Source: DATGMS01 sp040905145 (GTDB taxonomy: Bacteria; Bacteroidota; Bacteroidia; Cytophagales; Cyclobacteriaceae). Taken from it: a stretch of 9,873 nt of DNA. The notes beneath the pieces were generated by a model. The model was not told where the DNA came from and made no database searches. It was given only the letters and a program-made list of their open reading frames with translations. Positions 1 through 6,679 of the stretch are shown piece by piece (the first letter of the stretch is position 1; the number at the start of each line of letters is the position of its first letter). The stretch spans positions 1-9,873 of the forward strand of contig JBBDSC010000054.1 of assembly GCA_040905145.1 (NCBI GenBank), given 5' to 3'. Made by a program: the position numbers and the translations under genes.

Positions 1-135
1 ATTATGATTCCCATGGCCATTCCAACCTTTGGGGGGATGTTAATCCAGACGATGACCATGTTTATCGTTCCGGTACTGTTCAGCATGTGGCAGGAAAGGA
101 AGTGGTCTAAAAAGAAAGTGGAAACTTCCGCATAA
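1..135 (+). CDS. cusA: CusA-type heavy-metal RND efflux pump, C-terminal end (5' truncated by window)
   Basis: Only the last 44 codons are present, in frame from base 1 to a TAA at 133-135. They begin IMIPMAIPTFGGMLIQTMTM and continue through a hydrophobic FIVPVLFSMW stretch to a basic tail (QERKWSKKKVETSA). The PMA-P-GGM pattern followed by a final membrane helix and a short charged cytoplasmic tail is what the end of the inner-membrane RND pumps of the CusA/CzcA (HME) family looks like. These pumps use the proton gradient to export metal ions through a tripartite channel. The TolC-like channel and CusB-like adaptor directly downstream fit. Metal specificity cannot be read from this fragment, because the methionine relay and the catalytic charged residues lie upstream of the window. 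Cu(I)/Ag(I) is inferred from the neighbours. Confidence 0.82.
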   Translation: MMIPMAIPTFGGMLIQTMTMFIVPVLFSMWQERKWSKKKVETSA

Positions 136-147
136 ACAGAAATCATT

Positions 148-1455
148 ATGAAAAATAAAAGATATAGAAAAATATCAGCCTGGCTTTTTATGGTAGCCTT
201 TTCCTTTGTGCCTATGTTTACGCAGGCACAGGAAAAAGAGCCGGTCGAGCAGTATCTGGACGAATACCTGATATTGGCAGCAGAAAATAACCCGGAGCTA
301 AAAGCCCTTTTCAATGAGTATTTAGCTGCCCTGGAAGAAGTAAAGCAGGAAGGGGCATTGCCTGATCCACAACTTAGCTTTGGCTATTTTATCAAACCAA
401 TAGAAACACGTGTTGGGGAACAGAGAGGTACCGCTTCCTTTAGCCAGATGTTTCCCTGGTTCGGCACACTAGATGCACAGCAACGAGTGGCCGCCGAAAA
501 GGCCAGAATAGCCTTGCACATATTTAATGTGGGCAAAATGGAGCTCTACCGCGATATACGTATCACCTATAATGAGCTGTACTACCTTCAGGAAGCAGTT
601 GAGATAACAGAAGAGAACCTGGAGCTGCTGGAATCTTTTAAAAGTTTAGCAGTAGTAAGCTTTGAAAGTGGAAAGGCAGGCTTTTCTTCCGTGCTGCAGG
701 TACAGATGGAGGAAGAAGAACTGCAAAGTCGGCTGGAGTATCTAGTGGATAGTAAAATTCCTCTGGTAACGGAATTTGAGCAGCTACTGAATACTAATTT
801 GGAAGAGCTTATCGATTTTCCGGATTCACTTTGGGAAGAACAACTTGCATTGGAAAAGAGCGAAATATTTGAGGTGATTCTGGCTAAGAGTCCACATTTA
901 GTGCACCTGATGCATGAGGCTAAGGTACACGAATACGAAGCAGAGGTGGCCGAAAAAATGGGGATGCCCTCGGTAAGCCTTGGCATGAGCTATACCAATA
1001 TTGCACCAAGAACAGATCTGGAACCAAGTATGCAGCTTCCCGATAACGGGCAGGATGCTTTTCTCTTTCCACAAATCGGAATAAGGCTGCCGCTTTATCG
1101 GAAGAAGTATAAGGCTATGAAAAAGGAAGCCTTACTTCAGCAGGAAACGGTTGGATTCAGAAAAGAAAATCTGGAAAATGAATTGCTGACTAAGCTGGAG
1201 CAGTTGTACCGCGACTATCTGGACGCGCAGCGAAAGGTGGAACTCTACCAGAGGCTCACCACCATAGCAGAGCAGTCATTAGCACTTTTGCAGACAGAGT
1301 TAGCCACCGGGCAAAACGACGTTTTCGAAATCATCCGGATGGAACGGCAGCTGCTCAACTATCGGCTGGAGCTGGAAAGAGCCAGAACGGAAAAGAACAA
1401 CAATGTGTACAGGATCAATTACTTAATGGGGGAAAAATATGAACAAGATAAATAA
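148..1455 (+). CDS. TolC-family outer-membrane efflux channel (CusC-like)
   Basis: This 435-residue protein is the outer-membrane and periplasmic duct of the efflux complex. It has a signal peptide (basic MKNKRYRKIS, hydrophobic residues 11-23, likely cleavage after TQA at 27). There is no lipobox cysteine, so unlike E. coli CusC it is probably not lipidated. The family's two-repeat architecture is visible. NPELKAL (48-54) opens the first repeat and FSQMFPWFGTL (98-108) marks the first beta/coil transition. The coil segment SGKAGFSSVLQVQ (174-186) is mirrored by TGQNDVFEIIRMERQ (388-401) in the second repeat. Length is normal for Bacteroidota OEP proteins. It starts 12 bp after the pump gene stops. 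Its last 17 bp overlap the adaptor gene, which implies one transcript and translational coupling. The family is clear; the substrate comes from context only. Confidence 0.93.
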   Translation: MKNKRYRKISAWLFMVAFSFVPMFTQAQEKEPVEQYLDEYLILAAENNPELKALFNEYLAALEEVKQEGALPDPQLSFGYFIKPIETRVGEQRGTASFSQMFPWFGTLDAQQRVAAEKARIALHIFNVGKMELYRDIRITYNELYYLQEAVEITEENLELLESFKSLAVVSFESGKAGFSSVLQVQMEEEELQSRLEYLVDSKIPLVTEFEQLLNTNLEELIDFPDSLWEEQLALEKSEIFEVILAKSPHLVHLMHEAKVHEYEAEVAEKMGMPSVSLGMSYTNIAPRTDLEPSMQLPDNGQDAFLFPQIGIRLPLYRKKYKAMKKEALLQQETVGFRKENLENELLTKLEQLYRDYLDAQRKVELYQRLTTIAEQSLALLQTELATGQNDVFEIIRMERQLLNYRLELERARTEKNNNVYRINYLMGEKYEQDK

Positions 1456-3268
1456 AACAACAGGATTTATAGGACTTGGCTTTTTAGTGGCGGGTCTGTT
1501 ATTAGGCTGGATGTTCTTTGGCGGTTCACCGGAAGCAGAAACAGTCGCCGGAGAGGGTGCTACAGCAGAAGCCGCCCATGCGCACGAGGAAGGAGAAGCG
1601 GAAGTTTGGACCTGCGCCATGCACCCCCAGATCAGGGAGGACGGTCCGGGGCAGTGCCCCATTTGCGGAATGGATTTAATTCCGGTGACCTCCGGTGGAG
1701 GGGAAGCTGTTGCTGAAGATGAAATCCAGATGACGGAAGCAGCCATGAAAATTGCCGATGTCCAAACCGTTACCGTACAACAGGCGGTTCCTACCAAAGA
1801 AATTTATCTTCCCGGAAAGGTACAGGCCGATGAAAGAAGTATAGCTGCGGTAACCGCCCGCTTCCCCGGCCGCATCGAAAGGCTTTATGTCAACTTTACA
1901 GGCCAGGAGGTAAGAAAAGGCGAAAGATTAGCCTCCATTTATTCTCCTGAGTTAGTACAGGCCCAGAAAGAACTATTGGAAGCTGTTCGGTTTAAAGAAA
2001 CGAACCCCTCCTTTTATGAAGCTGCCATCAACAAGCTAAAGCTGTGGGATTTAACGGACGCACAGATCCAGAATATTCTGGAAAACGGAAAAGTACAGTA
2101 CAATTTCGACATCTATGCTACCCAATCGGGAACGGTAGTGAGCAGAAACGTCAGTGAAGGGGGTTATGTGACGGAAGGACAGCCCCTGTTTGATATTGCT
2201 AACTTAGCTAAGGTGTGGGTGCTCTTCGATGCCTATGAAAATGACCTGGCCTGGATTGAAGAAGGAGATGAAATCAGCTTCACGGTAGAGTCCATGCCGG
2301 GCGAAGTATTTACCAGTGAAGTTACTTTTATCGACCCGGTCATCAACCCCCAAACAAGGGTCGCCTCTGTACGGACTGAAGTAGCAAACCCGAATGGACA
2401 ACTCAAACCGCAAATGTTCGCGCAGGGAATTCTGGAAAGTTCTTTAGAGGATATGAAAAATGCCCTGGTAGTACCGAAATCCTCTGTGCTATGGACCGGT
2501 AAAAGAGCGGTGGTGTATGTAAAAGATTCAGCCTTTGAGCAACCTACTTTTGAGTACCGGGAAGTGATATTAGGGCCCGAGGCAGGTGATTTTTACGTTG
2601 TGGCGGAAGGCCTGAGTGCAGGAGAAGAAGTGGTGGCCAATGGCGTATTCAAAGTAGATGCTGCCGCCCAGTTGCAAGGCAAGAAAAGCATGATGAATCC
2701 TACCGCTGAGGGTGGCTCTATGCCTTCTATGCCCGGTATGGATATGGGAGGCGGAGAGGTACAGGCAGAAACCTCTGCATTTGTAGAAGGTGAGGTCGCT
2801 GATCTAAGCGATCAGATTCCTGCGGTCTTTAAAAGCCAGCTGAATAAGGTAGTGGAGGCTTACCTTGCCCTAAAGGAAGGGCTGGTAGAAGGTGATGAGG
2901 AGGAAACAGCCAAATATAGCTCCGTTTTATTGGCAGCCCTGGAAGAGCTGGATGGAAGTGTATTGAGCGGAGAGGCCAAAGCTTTCTGGGATGAAAAGAG
3001 AAGCTTCTTGTTCCAGCATGCCAAGCTTTGCAAGGAAGCCGATACTATGGAGGGGAAGCGGGAGAATTTTATTTTTCTCTCGCAACCGCTGATAAAAGTA
3101 GTAGAAGCTTTTGGTGCTAAGCAAACCCTGTACGTGGATTTTTGCCCTATGGCTCAGGATGGCAAAGGAGCCTATTGGTTGAGCGAAGTAGAAGAAATTC
3201 GCAACCCCTTTATGCCGGAAAAGATGCGTACGTGCGGGGAAGTAAAAGATGTTATAAAGAAAAAGTAA
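1439..3268 (+). CDS. cusB: CusB-type RND periplasmic adaptor with N-terminal heavy-metal-binding domain and C-terminal DUF3347 domain
   Basis: This 609-residue membrane-fusion protein links the RND pump to the outer-membrane channel. Domain order: an N-terminal membrane anchor (about 8-28); a heavy-metal-binding domain (57-83: WTCAMHP, then GQCPICGMDLIPV, with C59, H62, C73 and C76 as candidate ligands); the adaptor barrel-sandwich/lipoyl and hairpin region (about 120-260); the beta-barrel region (about 260-410, including PQTRVASVRTEV); a Met-rich linker (418-438, GSMPSMPGMDMGGG); and a DUF3347 domain (about 460-605). The last domain ends in CPM (569-571), NPFM (589-592) and a final Met/Cys pair (M596, C599). 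At 609 residues it is much longer than a plain CusB, because of the two extra metal-type domains. The start at 1439 is set by the GGGG-rich site just upstream and lies inside the channel gene. The DUF3347 domain recurs as a separate gene immediately downstream. Cu/Ag specificity is inferred from the Cys/Met-rich ligands. Confidence 0.93.
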   Translation: MNKINKTTGFIGLGFLVAGLLLGWMFFGGSPEAETVAGEGATAEAAHAHEEGEAEVWTCAMHPQIREDGPGQCPICGMDLIPVTSGGGEAVAEDEIQMTEAAMKIADVQTVTVQQAVPTKEIYLPGKVQADERSIAAVTARFPGRIERLYVNFTGQEVRKGERLASIYSPELVQAQKELLEAVRFKETNPSFYEAAINKLKLWDLTDAQIQNILENGKVQYNFDIYATQSGTVVSRNVSEGGYVTEGQPLFDIANLAKVWVLFDAYENDLAWIEEGDEISFTVESMPGEVFTSEVTFIDPVINPQTRVASVRTEVANPNGQLKPQMFAQGILESSLEDMKNALVVPKSSVLWTGKRAVVYVKDSAFEQPTFEYREVILGPEAGDFYVVAEGLSAGEEVVANGVFKVDAAAQLQGKKSMMNPTAEGGSMPSMPGMDMGGGEVQAETSAFVEGEVADLSDQIPAVFKSQLNKVVEAYLALKEGLVEGDEEETAKYSSVLLAALEELDGSVLSGEAKAFWDEKRSFLFQHAKLCKEADTMEGKRENFIFLSQPLIKVVEAFGAKQTLYVDFCPMAQDGKGAYWLSEVEEIRNPFMPEKMRTCGEVKDVIKKK

Positions 3269-3287
3269 ATAGTAAGCAACCTAAACA

Positions 3288-3902
3288 ATGTTTAAAATGA
3301 AAAACAGCAATTTAAAATGGACCTCTATGGCTATGGTAGCCATGATGTTTGCCTTCATTACGTCCTGTAATAATAGCCAGCAGGAACAGAGTACTGCTAA
3401 GGAAGCAGAAAACACAGAAATGGCTGAAGGAATGGAAATGAATGATATGGAAGGTATGGATATGGGACAAGAAAACGAGATGACCGTTACCGCAGATTTA
3501 GCTGGTGAGCCAGCCTTTCTGATAGATTATATCGATATTAAGAATGCCTTGGTAAATGATAAGTATGAGCAGGTGAAACAGGCAGCAACGGATTTGCAAA
3601 GCAGCGTAGAGGAGAGTGAACTTAGCGAGGAACAGCGTATGGAACTGAAAAACAACATGAGTCAGTTAGCCGAAGCCGGGGACATTAAAGCCCAGCGGCA
3701 GGCTTTTGCCCAGCTGTCTCAGCAGCTGTATGAGGTGGTACAAAACAAGAAGTTTACCAGTAAAATCCTTTTCTGGCAGCATTGTCCCATGGCTTTAGAT
3801 GGCCAGGGTGCTAACTGGCTAAGCTATGAAGAGCAGGTAAGAAACCCTTTCATGGGCCAGAAAATGCCGGGCTGCGGATCCGTTGCAGAAACAATCAATT
3901 AA
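3288..3902 (+). CDS. Met-rich DUF3347 lipoprotein, putative periplasmic copper-binding protein
   Basis: This 204-residue exported lipoprotein has a hydrophobic signal followed by the lipobox FITSC, with the lipidated Cys at residue 27. An acidic, Met-rich segment (about 44-65, e.g. GMEMNDMEGMDMGQ) follows, then a helical DUF3347 domain (about 75-200). That domain repeats the signature of the adaptor's C-terminus: HCPMALDGQGANWLS, then RNPFMGQKMPGCG. C166, M168, M189, M193 and C196 align with the adaptor's C569, M571, M592, M596 and C599. The gene begins 19 bp after the adaptor, so it probably shares the efflux transcript. An ATG at 3297 is an alternative start that gives a more usual signal peptide. 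Members of this family often sit next to copper genes in Bacteroidota, but their biochemistry is not settled. A CusF-like Cu(I) delivery role is inference from Met/Cys content and context. Confidence 0.85.
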   Translation: MFKMKNSNLKWTSMAMVAMMFAFITSCNNSQQEQSTAKEAENTEMAEGMEMNDMEGMDMGQENEMTVTADLAGEPAFLIDYIDIKNALVNDKYEQVKQAATDLQSSVEESELSEEQRMELKNNMSQLAEAGDIKAQRQAFAQLSQQLYEVVQNKKFTSKILFWQHCPMALDGQGANWLSYEEQVRNPFMGQKMPGCGSVAETIN

Positions 3903-3975
3903 ATAAAAAATAGAAGGATGGGCTGCTTTTAGCACCTTCCGGAATGAACAAAGACAAAGTAAAACAAAAATAAAG

Positions 3976-4359
3976 ATGATGATGAAAAAAGGAATTTTAT
4001 TAGCTGCCATGCTTTTAGGCACATTCGCCTTTAACCCGGCAAATGCACAAAATAATGCAACCATCCAAACAGAGGTGGCTCAGGCAGCAGAAAGTGCTAC
4101 CTTCTATGTGGATGGAAAATGCGGGATGTGTAAAAACCGCATCGAAAATGCCGTAAAAGATTTAAAAGGAATTGAAGCGGTAAACTGGGATGTGGAAACA
4201 AAAGCCCTTACGGTAAAGTATAATGCATCCAAAGTGAAGGAAGCGGAGATTCACCAAAAGATAGCCGATGTTGGGCATGATACCGAAAAGCTAAAAGCAA
4301 GTGATGAGGCTTACAGCAGCCTTCCTGGCTGCTGTAAGTATGAGAGAAAGGAAGCCTAA
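3976..4359 (+). CDS. Secreted HMA-domain (CopZ-like fold) metal-binding protein
   Basis: This 127-residue protein has a signal peptide (MMMKKGILLAAMLLGTFAF, likely cleaved after ANA at 24). One heavy-metal-associated domain (about 41-108) carries the ligand loop GKCGMCKNRIE, with C49 and C52. The usual beta-alpha-beta-beta-alpha-beta pattern can be followed, including the WDVETKALTVKY strands. Such domains bind Cu(I) through the two cysteines and pass it to partners. Classical CopZ is cytoplasmic, so the signal peptide puts this one in the periplasm. The C-terminus ends in PGCCKYE (C119, C120), a second possible thiol site. Three in-frame ATGs (3976, 3979, 3982) compete, and the choice changes only the first two residues. 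It sits 73 bp after the DUF3347 lipoprotein in the same orientation. Partners are unknown; exchange with the pump adaptor is inferred. Confidence 0.9.
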   Translation: MMMKKGILLAAMLLGTFAFNPANAQNNATIQTEVAQAAESATFYVDGKCGMCKNRIENAVKDLKGIEAVNWDVETKALTVKYNASKVKEAEIHQKIADVGHDTEKLKASDEAYSSLPGCCKYERKEA

Positions 4360-4367
4360 ATAGAGTA

Positions 4368-4423
4368 AAACATTCCATTCTGACAAGTATGATTTATTAT
4401 CACTGCTCTCTGAATGGATGTTT
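4368..4423 (+). terminator. Imperfect inverted repeat after the HMA gene, possible weak terminator
   Basis: The arms AAACATTCCATTC (4368-4380) and GAATGGATGTTT (4412-4423) are complementary apart from one bulged T. They enclose a 31-nt loop, and the stretch AAACCTTTTTATA follows. The long loop and poor U-tract make this a weak terminator at best. It could equally be an mRNA processing or stabilising hairpin between the HMA and lipoprotein genes. It suggests that expression may step down after the efflux genes. Confidence 0.35.
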
Positions 4424-4473
4424 AAACCTTTTTATACATAGCTATGAAAAAAAGGAAGAAAGAAAAACAAATC

Positions 4474-4881
4474 ATGAGAATTAAAATTTCCCTTATTGGT
4501 ATATTCATCCTGTCAGTTTTTTCTTCTTGTAAGAACAATAATCAGGTAGAGACCCTGAAAAGTGAAGTCATGACCATCCACGATGAGGTAATGCCTGAAA
4601 TGGGTACCCTAATGAATCTCCAAAAGGAATTAAAAGAAAGAATCAGCCGTCGGGATAATGTAGATCAATCTATGGCCGACTCCCTCAACAGGCTGGTAAA
4701 GCAACTTGAGGAAGCTGATGAAGCCATGATGCAATGGATGCGGACTTATAAAGAACCTTCAGAGGAACTATCACAGGAAGAGGCCATGGAATACCTGGAA
4801 ATGAAAAAGAACGAAATACTGGAGGTGAAAGAAAAAATAAAAACCAGCGAAACCAGGGCAAAGGAAGCATTACAAAATTAA
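4474..4881 (+). CDS. Small coiled-coil lipoprotein of a Bacteroidota family without known function
   Basis: From this start the product is 135 residues. It has a hydrophobic signal ending in the lipobox SVFSSC, then a charged, almost wholly helical body: heptad-like stretches (NLQKELKERI, NRLVKQLEEADEAM, EILEVKEKIKTSETRAKEAL) around the Met-rich segment EAMMQWMRTYKEP. I recognise the pattern (IHDEVMPEMG, then MMQWMR, then EAMEYLE) as a small lipoprotein family common in Bacteroidota, sometimes mislabelled 'viral A-type inclusion protein'. It is often found beside cytochrome c or SCO-type genes, and a cytochrome c remnant follows here. An ATG at 4444 adds ten very basic residues. I prefer 4474 because the purine-rich AAAGGAAGAAAG lies upstream of it and the signal peptide is then more typical. 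The role is unknown; binding metal or haem-protein partners in the periplasm is a guess. Confidence 0.78.
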   Translation: MRIKISLIGIFILSVFSSCKNNNQVETLKSEVMTIHDEVMPEMGTLMNLQKELKERISRRDNVDQSMADSLNRLVKQLEEADEAMMQWMRTYKEPSEELSQEEAMEYLEMKKNEILEVKEKIKTSETRAKEALQN

Positions 4882-4909
4882 TCCAAACCAGAATAGATAA
4901 TGATGATAG

Positions 4910-5035
4910 AACAAGGATTTATCAAAAGTAGAAATTACCAATATCATCAATTACATTAATCAATCCTGGGGAAATAATGAGAAATTTATATCTCCGGAAA
5001 CAATAAAAGAACAACTCGATAAATGTCAACCGTAA
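4910..5035 (+). pseudogene. Remnant of a class I cytochrome c (C-terminal helix only)
   Basis: Read in frame, 4910-5035 gives NKDLSKVEITNIINYINQSW, then GNNEKFISPETIKEQLDKCQ and P, before a TAA. The order LS..EI..(I/V)(I/L).YI..SWGN......(T/S)PE.(V/I) is the familiar C-terminal helix and tail of small class I cytochromes c. Four stop codons in a row lie immediately upstream in this frame (4898-4909). There is no start codon and no CxxCH haem motif in the window. The rest of the gene, including the haem-attachment site and probably the axial Met, has therefore been deleted. It lies 28 bp after the coiled-coil lipoprotein gene and ends 10 bp before the regulator's ATG, so a deletion probably joined the two genes. 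What remains cannot bind haem. It may now serve only as leader sequence for the regulator. Confidence 0.65.
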
Positions 5036-5045
5036 ATCAATAAAG

Positions 5046-5579
5046 ATGGAAAAAATAACACTGCATATCAAAAACATGGTTTGTCCGAGTTGCATCACTG
5101 TAATTAGCAATGAATTGTATGATCTGGATATAGAATTTGAAATAGAGAAACTGGGAGAGATTACCGTTTTTAATCCCGATCCGGTAAAAAAAGAGGCCAT
5201 AAAACAAGGACTGGAAAAACATGGTTTTGAAATAATAAAAGATAAAGAAACGCTTGTTATAGAGCAAATAAAATTAGCGGTTATTGATTTGATCGATTCA
5301 AATGCCGGTACAACACTCCGCAATTCAGACTATATCGCCCAACAAGTCGGGACGTCCTATTATACCCTGAGTAAATTGTTTTCTAAGCACGAGCATATCA
5401 CTATAGAGAAATATATCATTCATCAGAAAATAGAAAAGGTGAAAGAATTTTTGGACTACGAAGATATGAATTTAAGTGGGATAGCCTCCAAGTTAGGATA
5501 TAGCAGTGTCCACCATCTTTCCAGCCAGTTTAAAGCAGTTACCGGTGTTTCCGTAAACAGGTATAAGAAGGCCGAATAA
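5046..5579 (+). CDS. AraC-family transcriptional regulator with N-terminal HMA-like metal-sensing domain
   Basis: This 177-residue cytoplasmic protein (no signal peptide) has two parts. Residues 1-66 resemble a heavy-metal-associated domain: a first strand KITLHIKNM, the ligand loop MVCPSC (C13, C16), and a final GFEII strand, where HMA domains commonly end in a similar position. Residues about 75-175 form the AraC/XylS double helix-turn-helix: SDYIAQQVGTSYYTLSKLF is the first HTH, the linker helix runs through YIIHQKIEKVKEFL, and NLSGIASKLGYSSVHHLSSQFK with TGVSVNRYKK is the second HTH and its signature. This arrangement is widespread in Bacteroidota next to metal ATPases and efflux pumps. 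Known AraC chemistry plus a CxxC pair points to Cu(I)/Ag(I)-responsive activation of the upstream efflux genes or of copies elsewhere, which is inference. The start is fixed by the first strand of the HMA fold. Confidence 0.9.
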   Translation: MEKITLHIKNMVCPSCITVISNELYDLDIEFEIEKLGEITVFNPDPVKKEAIKQGLEKHGFEIIKDKETLVIEQIKLAVIDLIDSNAGTTLRNSDYIAQQVGTSYYTLSKLFSKHEHITIEKYIIHQKIEKVKEFLDYEDMNLSGIASKLGYSSVHHLSSQFKAVTGVSVNRYKKAE

Positions 5580-5627
5580 AAAGAAGAAGATTCAACAGAT
5601 GCAGTATAAGGCAAAACATGGTCAATT

Positions 5628-5753
5628 ATGATGGATGGCATGGATATGAACGGTTGTGGTATCATGTGTGCAGGCATGTGGCTAACTGGAGTATTAATTC
5701 TAGCAGTATTTGTTTTATTGATCATTTGGCTAATTAAAAAGATCAGAAAATAG
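5628..5753 (+). CDS. 41-residue Met/Cys-containing single-span membrane protein
   Basis: This short ORF begins with tandem ATGs at 5628 and 5631, 48 bp after the regulator. It encodes an N-terminal segment rich in Met and Cys (MMDGMDMNGCGIMCAGM, 1-17), one strongly hydrophobic helix (about 18-36) and a basic end (KKIRK), which predicts N-out/C-in topology. The composition is coherent and would be unlikely by chance. Neither overlapping frame gives a comparable protein. I cannot name a family. Small Met-rich one-helix proteins do occur in Bacteroidota copper loci, and the exposed Met/Cys cluster (C10, C14, plus six Met) could hold Cu(I) on the periplasmic side. No strong ribosome-binding site is visible, which is common in this phylum. 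It may be co-transcribed with the regulator. Confidence 0.6.
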   Translation: MMDGMDMNGCGIMCAGMWLTGVLILAVFVLLIIWLIKKIRK

Positions 5754-6024
5754 GTGTTTTTATTGTTACCCCTGCCGCCGTTTATGTCCTCACAAACAAC
5801 AATGCGCCTATAATAGTATGGTTTAATAACATGAATGCAACAGTTAGTATTGCGGAAAATTATTGTAAAATAAAAATCATTTAAAAACGAAAAACAAAAA
5901 AAGCCGATGTTAAACAAAAGGAATCCATTTTATAAAAAAACCCACTGATAGGGAAAGAGAACAAACAAAAAAAGTGCTTAACTATATTACAAATCCCGAA
6001 TAATTTTAACCAAAAACAAGTAAA
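5754..6024. other. AT-rich intergenic spacer upstream of the peroxiredoxin
   Basis: These 271 bp hold no convincing gene and no clear terminator. The second half (from about 5860) is very A-rich, with several runs of A. It presumably contains the peroxiredoxin promoter, but I found no clean TTG/TAnnTTTG pair. A short open stretch in the first half (roughly 5753-5880) encodes hydrophobic residues such as IVTPAAVYVL but lacks a start codon at its beginning, so it was not called. Confidence 0.5.
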
Positions 6025-6663
6025 ATGGCAACAATAAGATTAGGAGACACCGCACCAAATTTCACCGCCGTAACCACTCACGGTACCATTGATTTTCATG
6101 AATATTTAGGAGACAGTTGGGGGATTCTTTTCTCCCATCCTGGAGATTATACACCAGTATGCACCACAGAGTTAGGTACTGCAGCTAAATTAAAGGGGGA
6201 GTTTGATAAAAGAAACGTAAAAATGATAGCCATAAGTGTGGATGGCATAGACAGCCACCACGGCTGGATAAGGGATATTAATGAAACCCAAAATACGGAG
6301 ATGAATTATCCGATCATTGCAGACGAAGACAAAAGGGTCTCTGAGCTTTATGATATGATCCATCCCAATACCAGCGAAAATTTGACGGTGAGGTCTGTAT
6401 TTATTATTGGCCCTGATAAAAAAGTTAAATTGATCCTCACCTATCCTGCCAGTACCGGAAGGAATTTTCAGGAACTCGTAAGGGTAATCGATTCCCTTCA
6501 ACTGACCGCCAACTATTCTGTGGCCACCCCAGCTGATTGGAAACATGGAGAAGACGTTGTCATCGCACCAGCGATACAAAATGATGAGATCCCGGGGAAA
6601 TTCCCAAAAGGCCATAAAGAAATCAAGCCTTACTTAAGGACCACCCCACAACCGAATTTATAG
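6025..6663 (+). CDS. 1-Cys peroxiredoxin (Prx6/AhpC-TSA family)
   Basis: This 212-residue cytoplasmic peroxidase reduces H2O2, organic hydroperoxides and probably peroxynitrite. The active-site motif DYTPVCTTE (41-49) supplies the peroxidatic Cys46, with T43 and P44 before it. R123 (in LTVRSVF) is the conserved arginine that activates the thiolate. No other cysteine is present, so there is no resolving Cys. With the long C-terminal domain (GEDVVIAPAI, then KPYLRTTPQP), this places it in the Prx6 (1-Cys) subfamily at the usual length of about 210-220. The reductant must be an external thiol and cannot be told from here. The gene is isolated by a 271-bp upstream spacer and followed by a strong terminator, so it is likely its own transcription unit. 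Standing beside copper genes, it may protect against Cu-driven peroxide chemistry (inference). Confidence 0.95.
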   Translation: MATIRLGDTAPNFTAVTTHGTIDFHEYLGDSWGILFSHPGDYTPVCTTELGTAAKLKGEFDKRNVKMIAISVDGIDSHHGWIRDINETQNTEMNYPIIADEDKRVSELYDMIHPNTSENLTVRSVFIIGPDKKVKLILTYPASTGRNFQELVRVIDSLQLTANYSVATPADWKHGEDVVIAPAIQNDEIPGKFPKGHKEIKPYLRTTPQPNL

Positions 6664-6679
6664 AATTAAGTTTAAATTC

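Noticed and set aside
3903..3975. GAAGG/CCTTC pairing in the spacer before the HMA gene
   Set aside because: Only 5 bp pair cleanly, with mismatched interior bases and no U-tract, so it is not supported as a terminator.
5753..5880. Start-less + strand stretch encoding IVTPAAVYVL and APIIVWFNNMN
   Set aside because: It looks protein-like and hydrophobic but has no initiating codon at its beginning, no recognised homologue and A-rich flanks. It could be a remnant, but the evidence is too thin to call.
5456..5917. 153-codon minus-strand frame across the regulator end and the spacer
   Set aside because: It covers the second AraC HTH and the small membrane protein in antisense, and the peptide shows no recognisable domain.
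6190..6615. 141-codon minus-strand frame within the peroxiredoxin
   Set aside because: It is antisense to a gene with an intact active site and normal family length, so it is a shadow frame.
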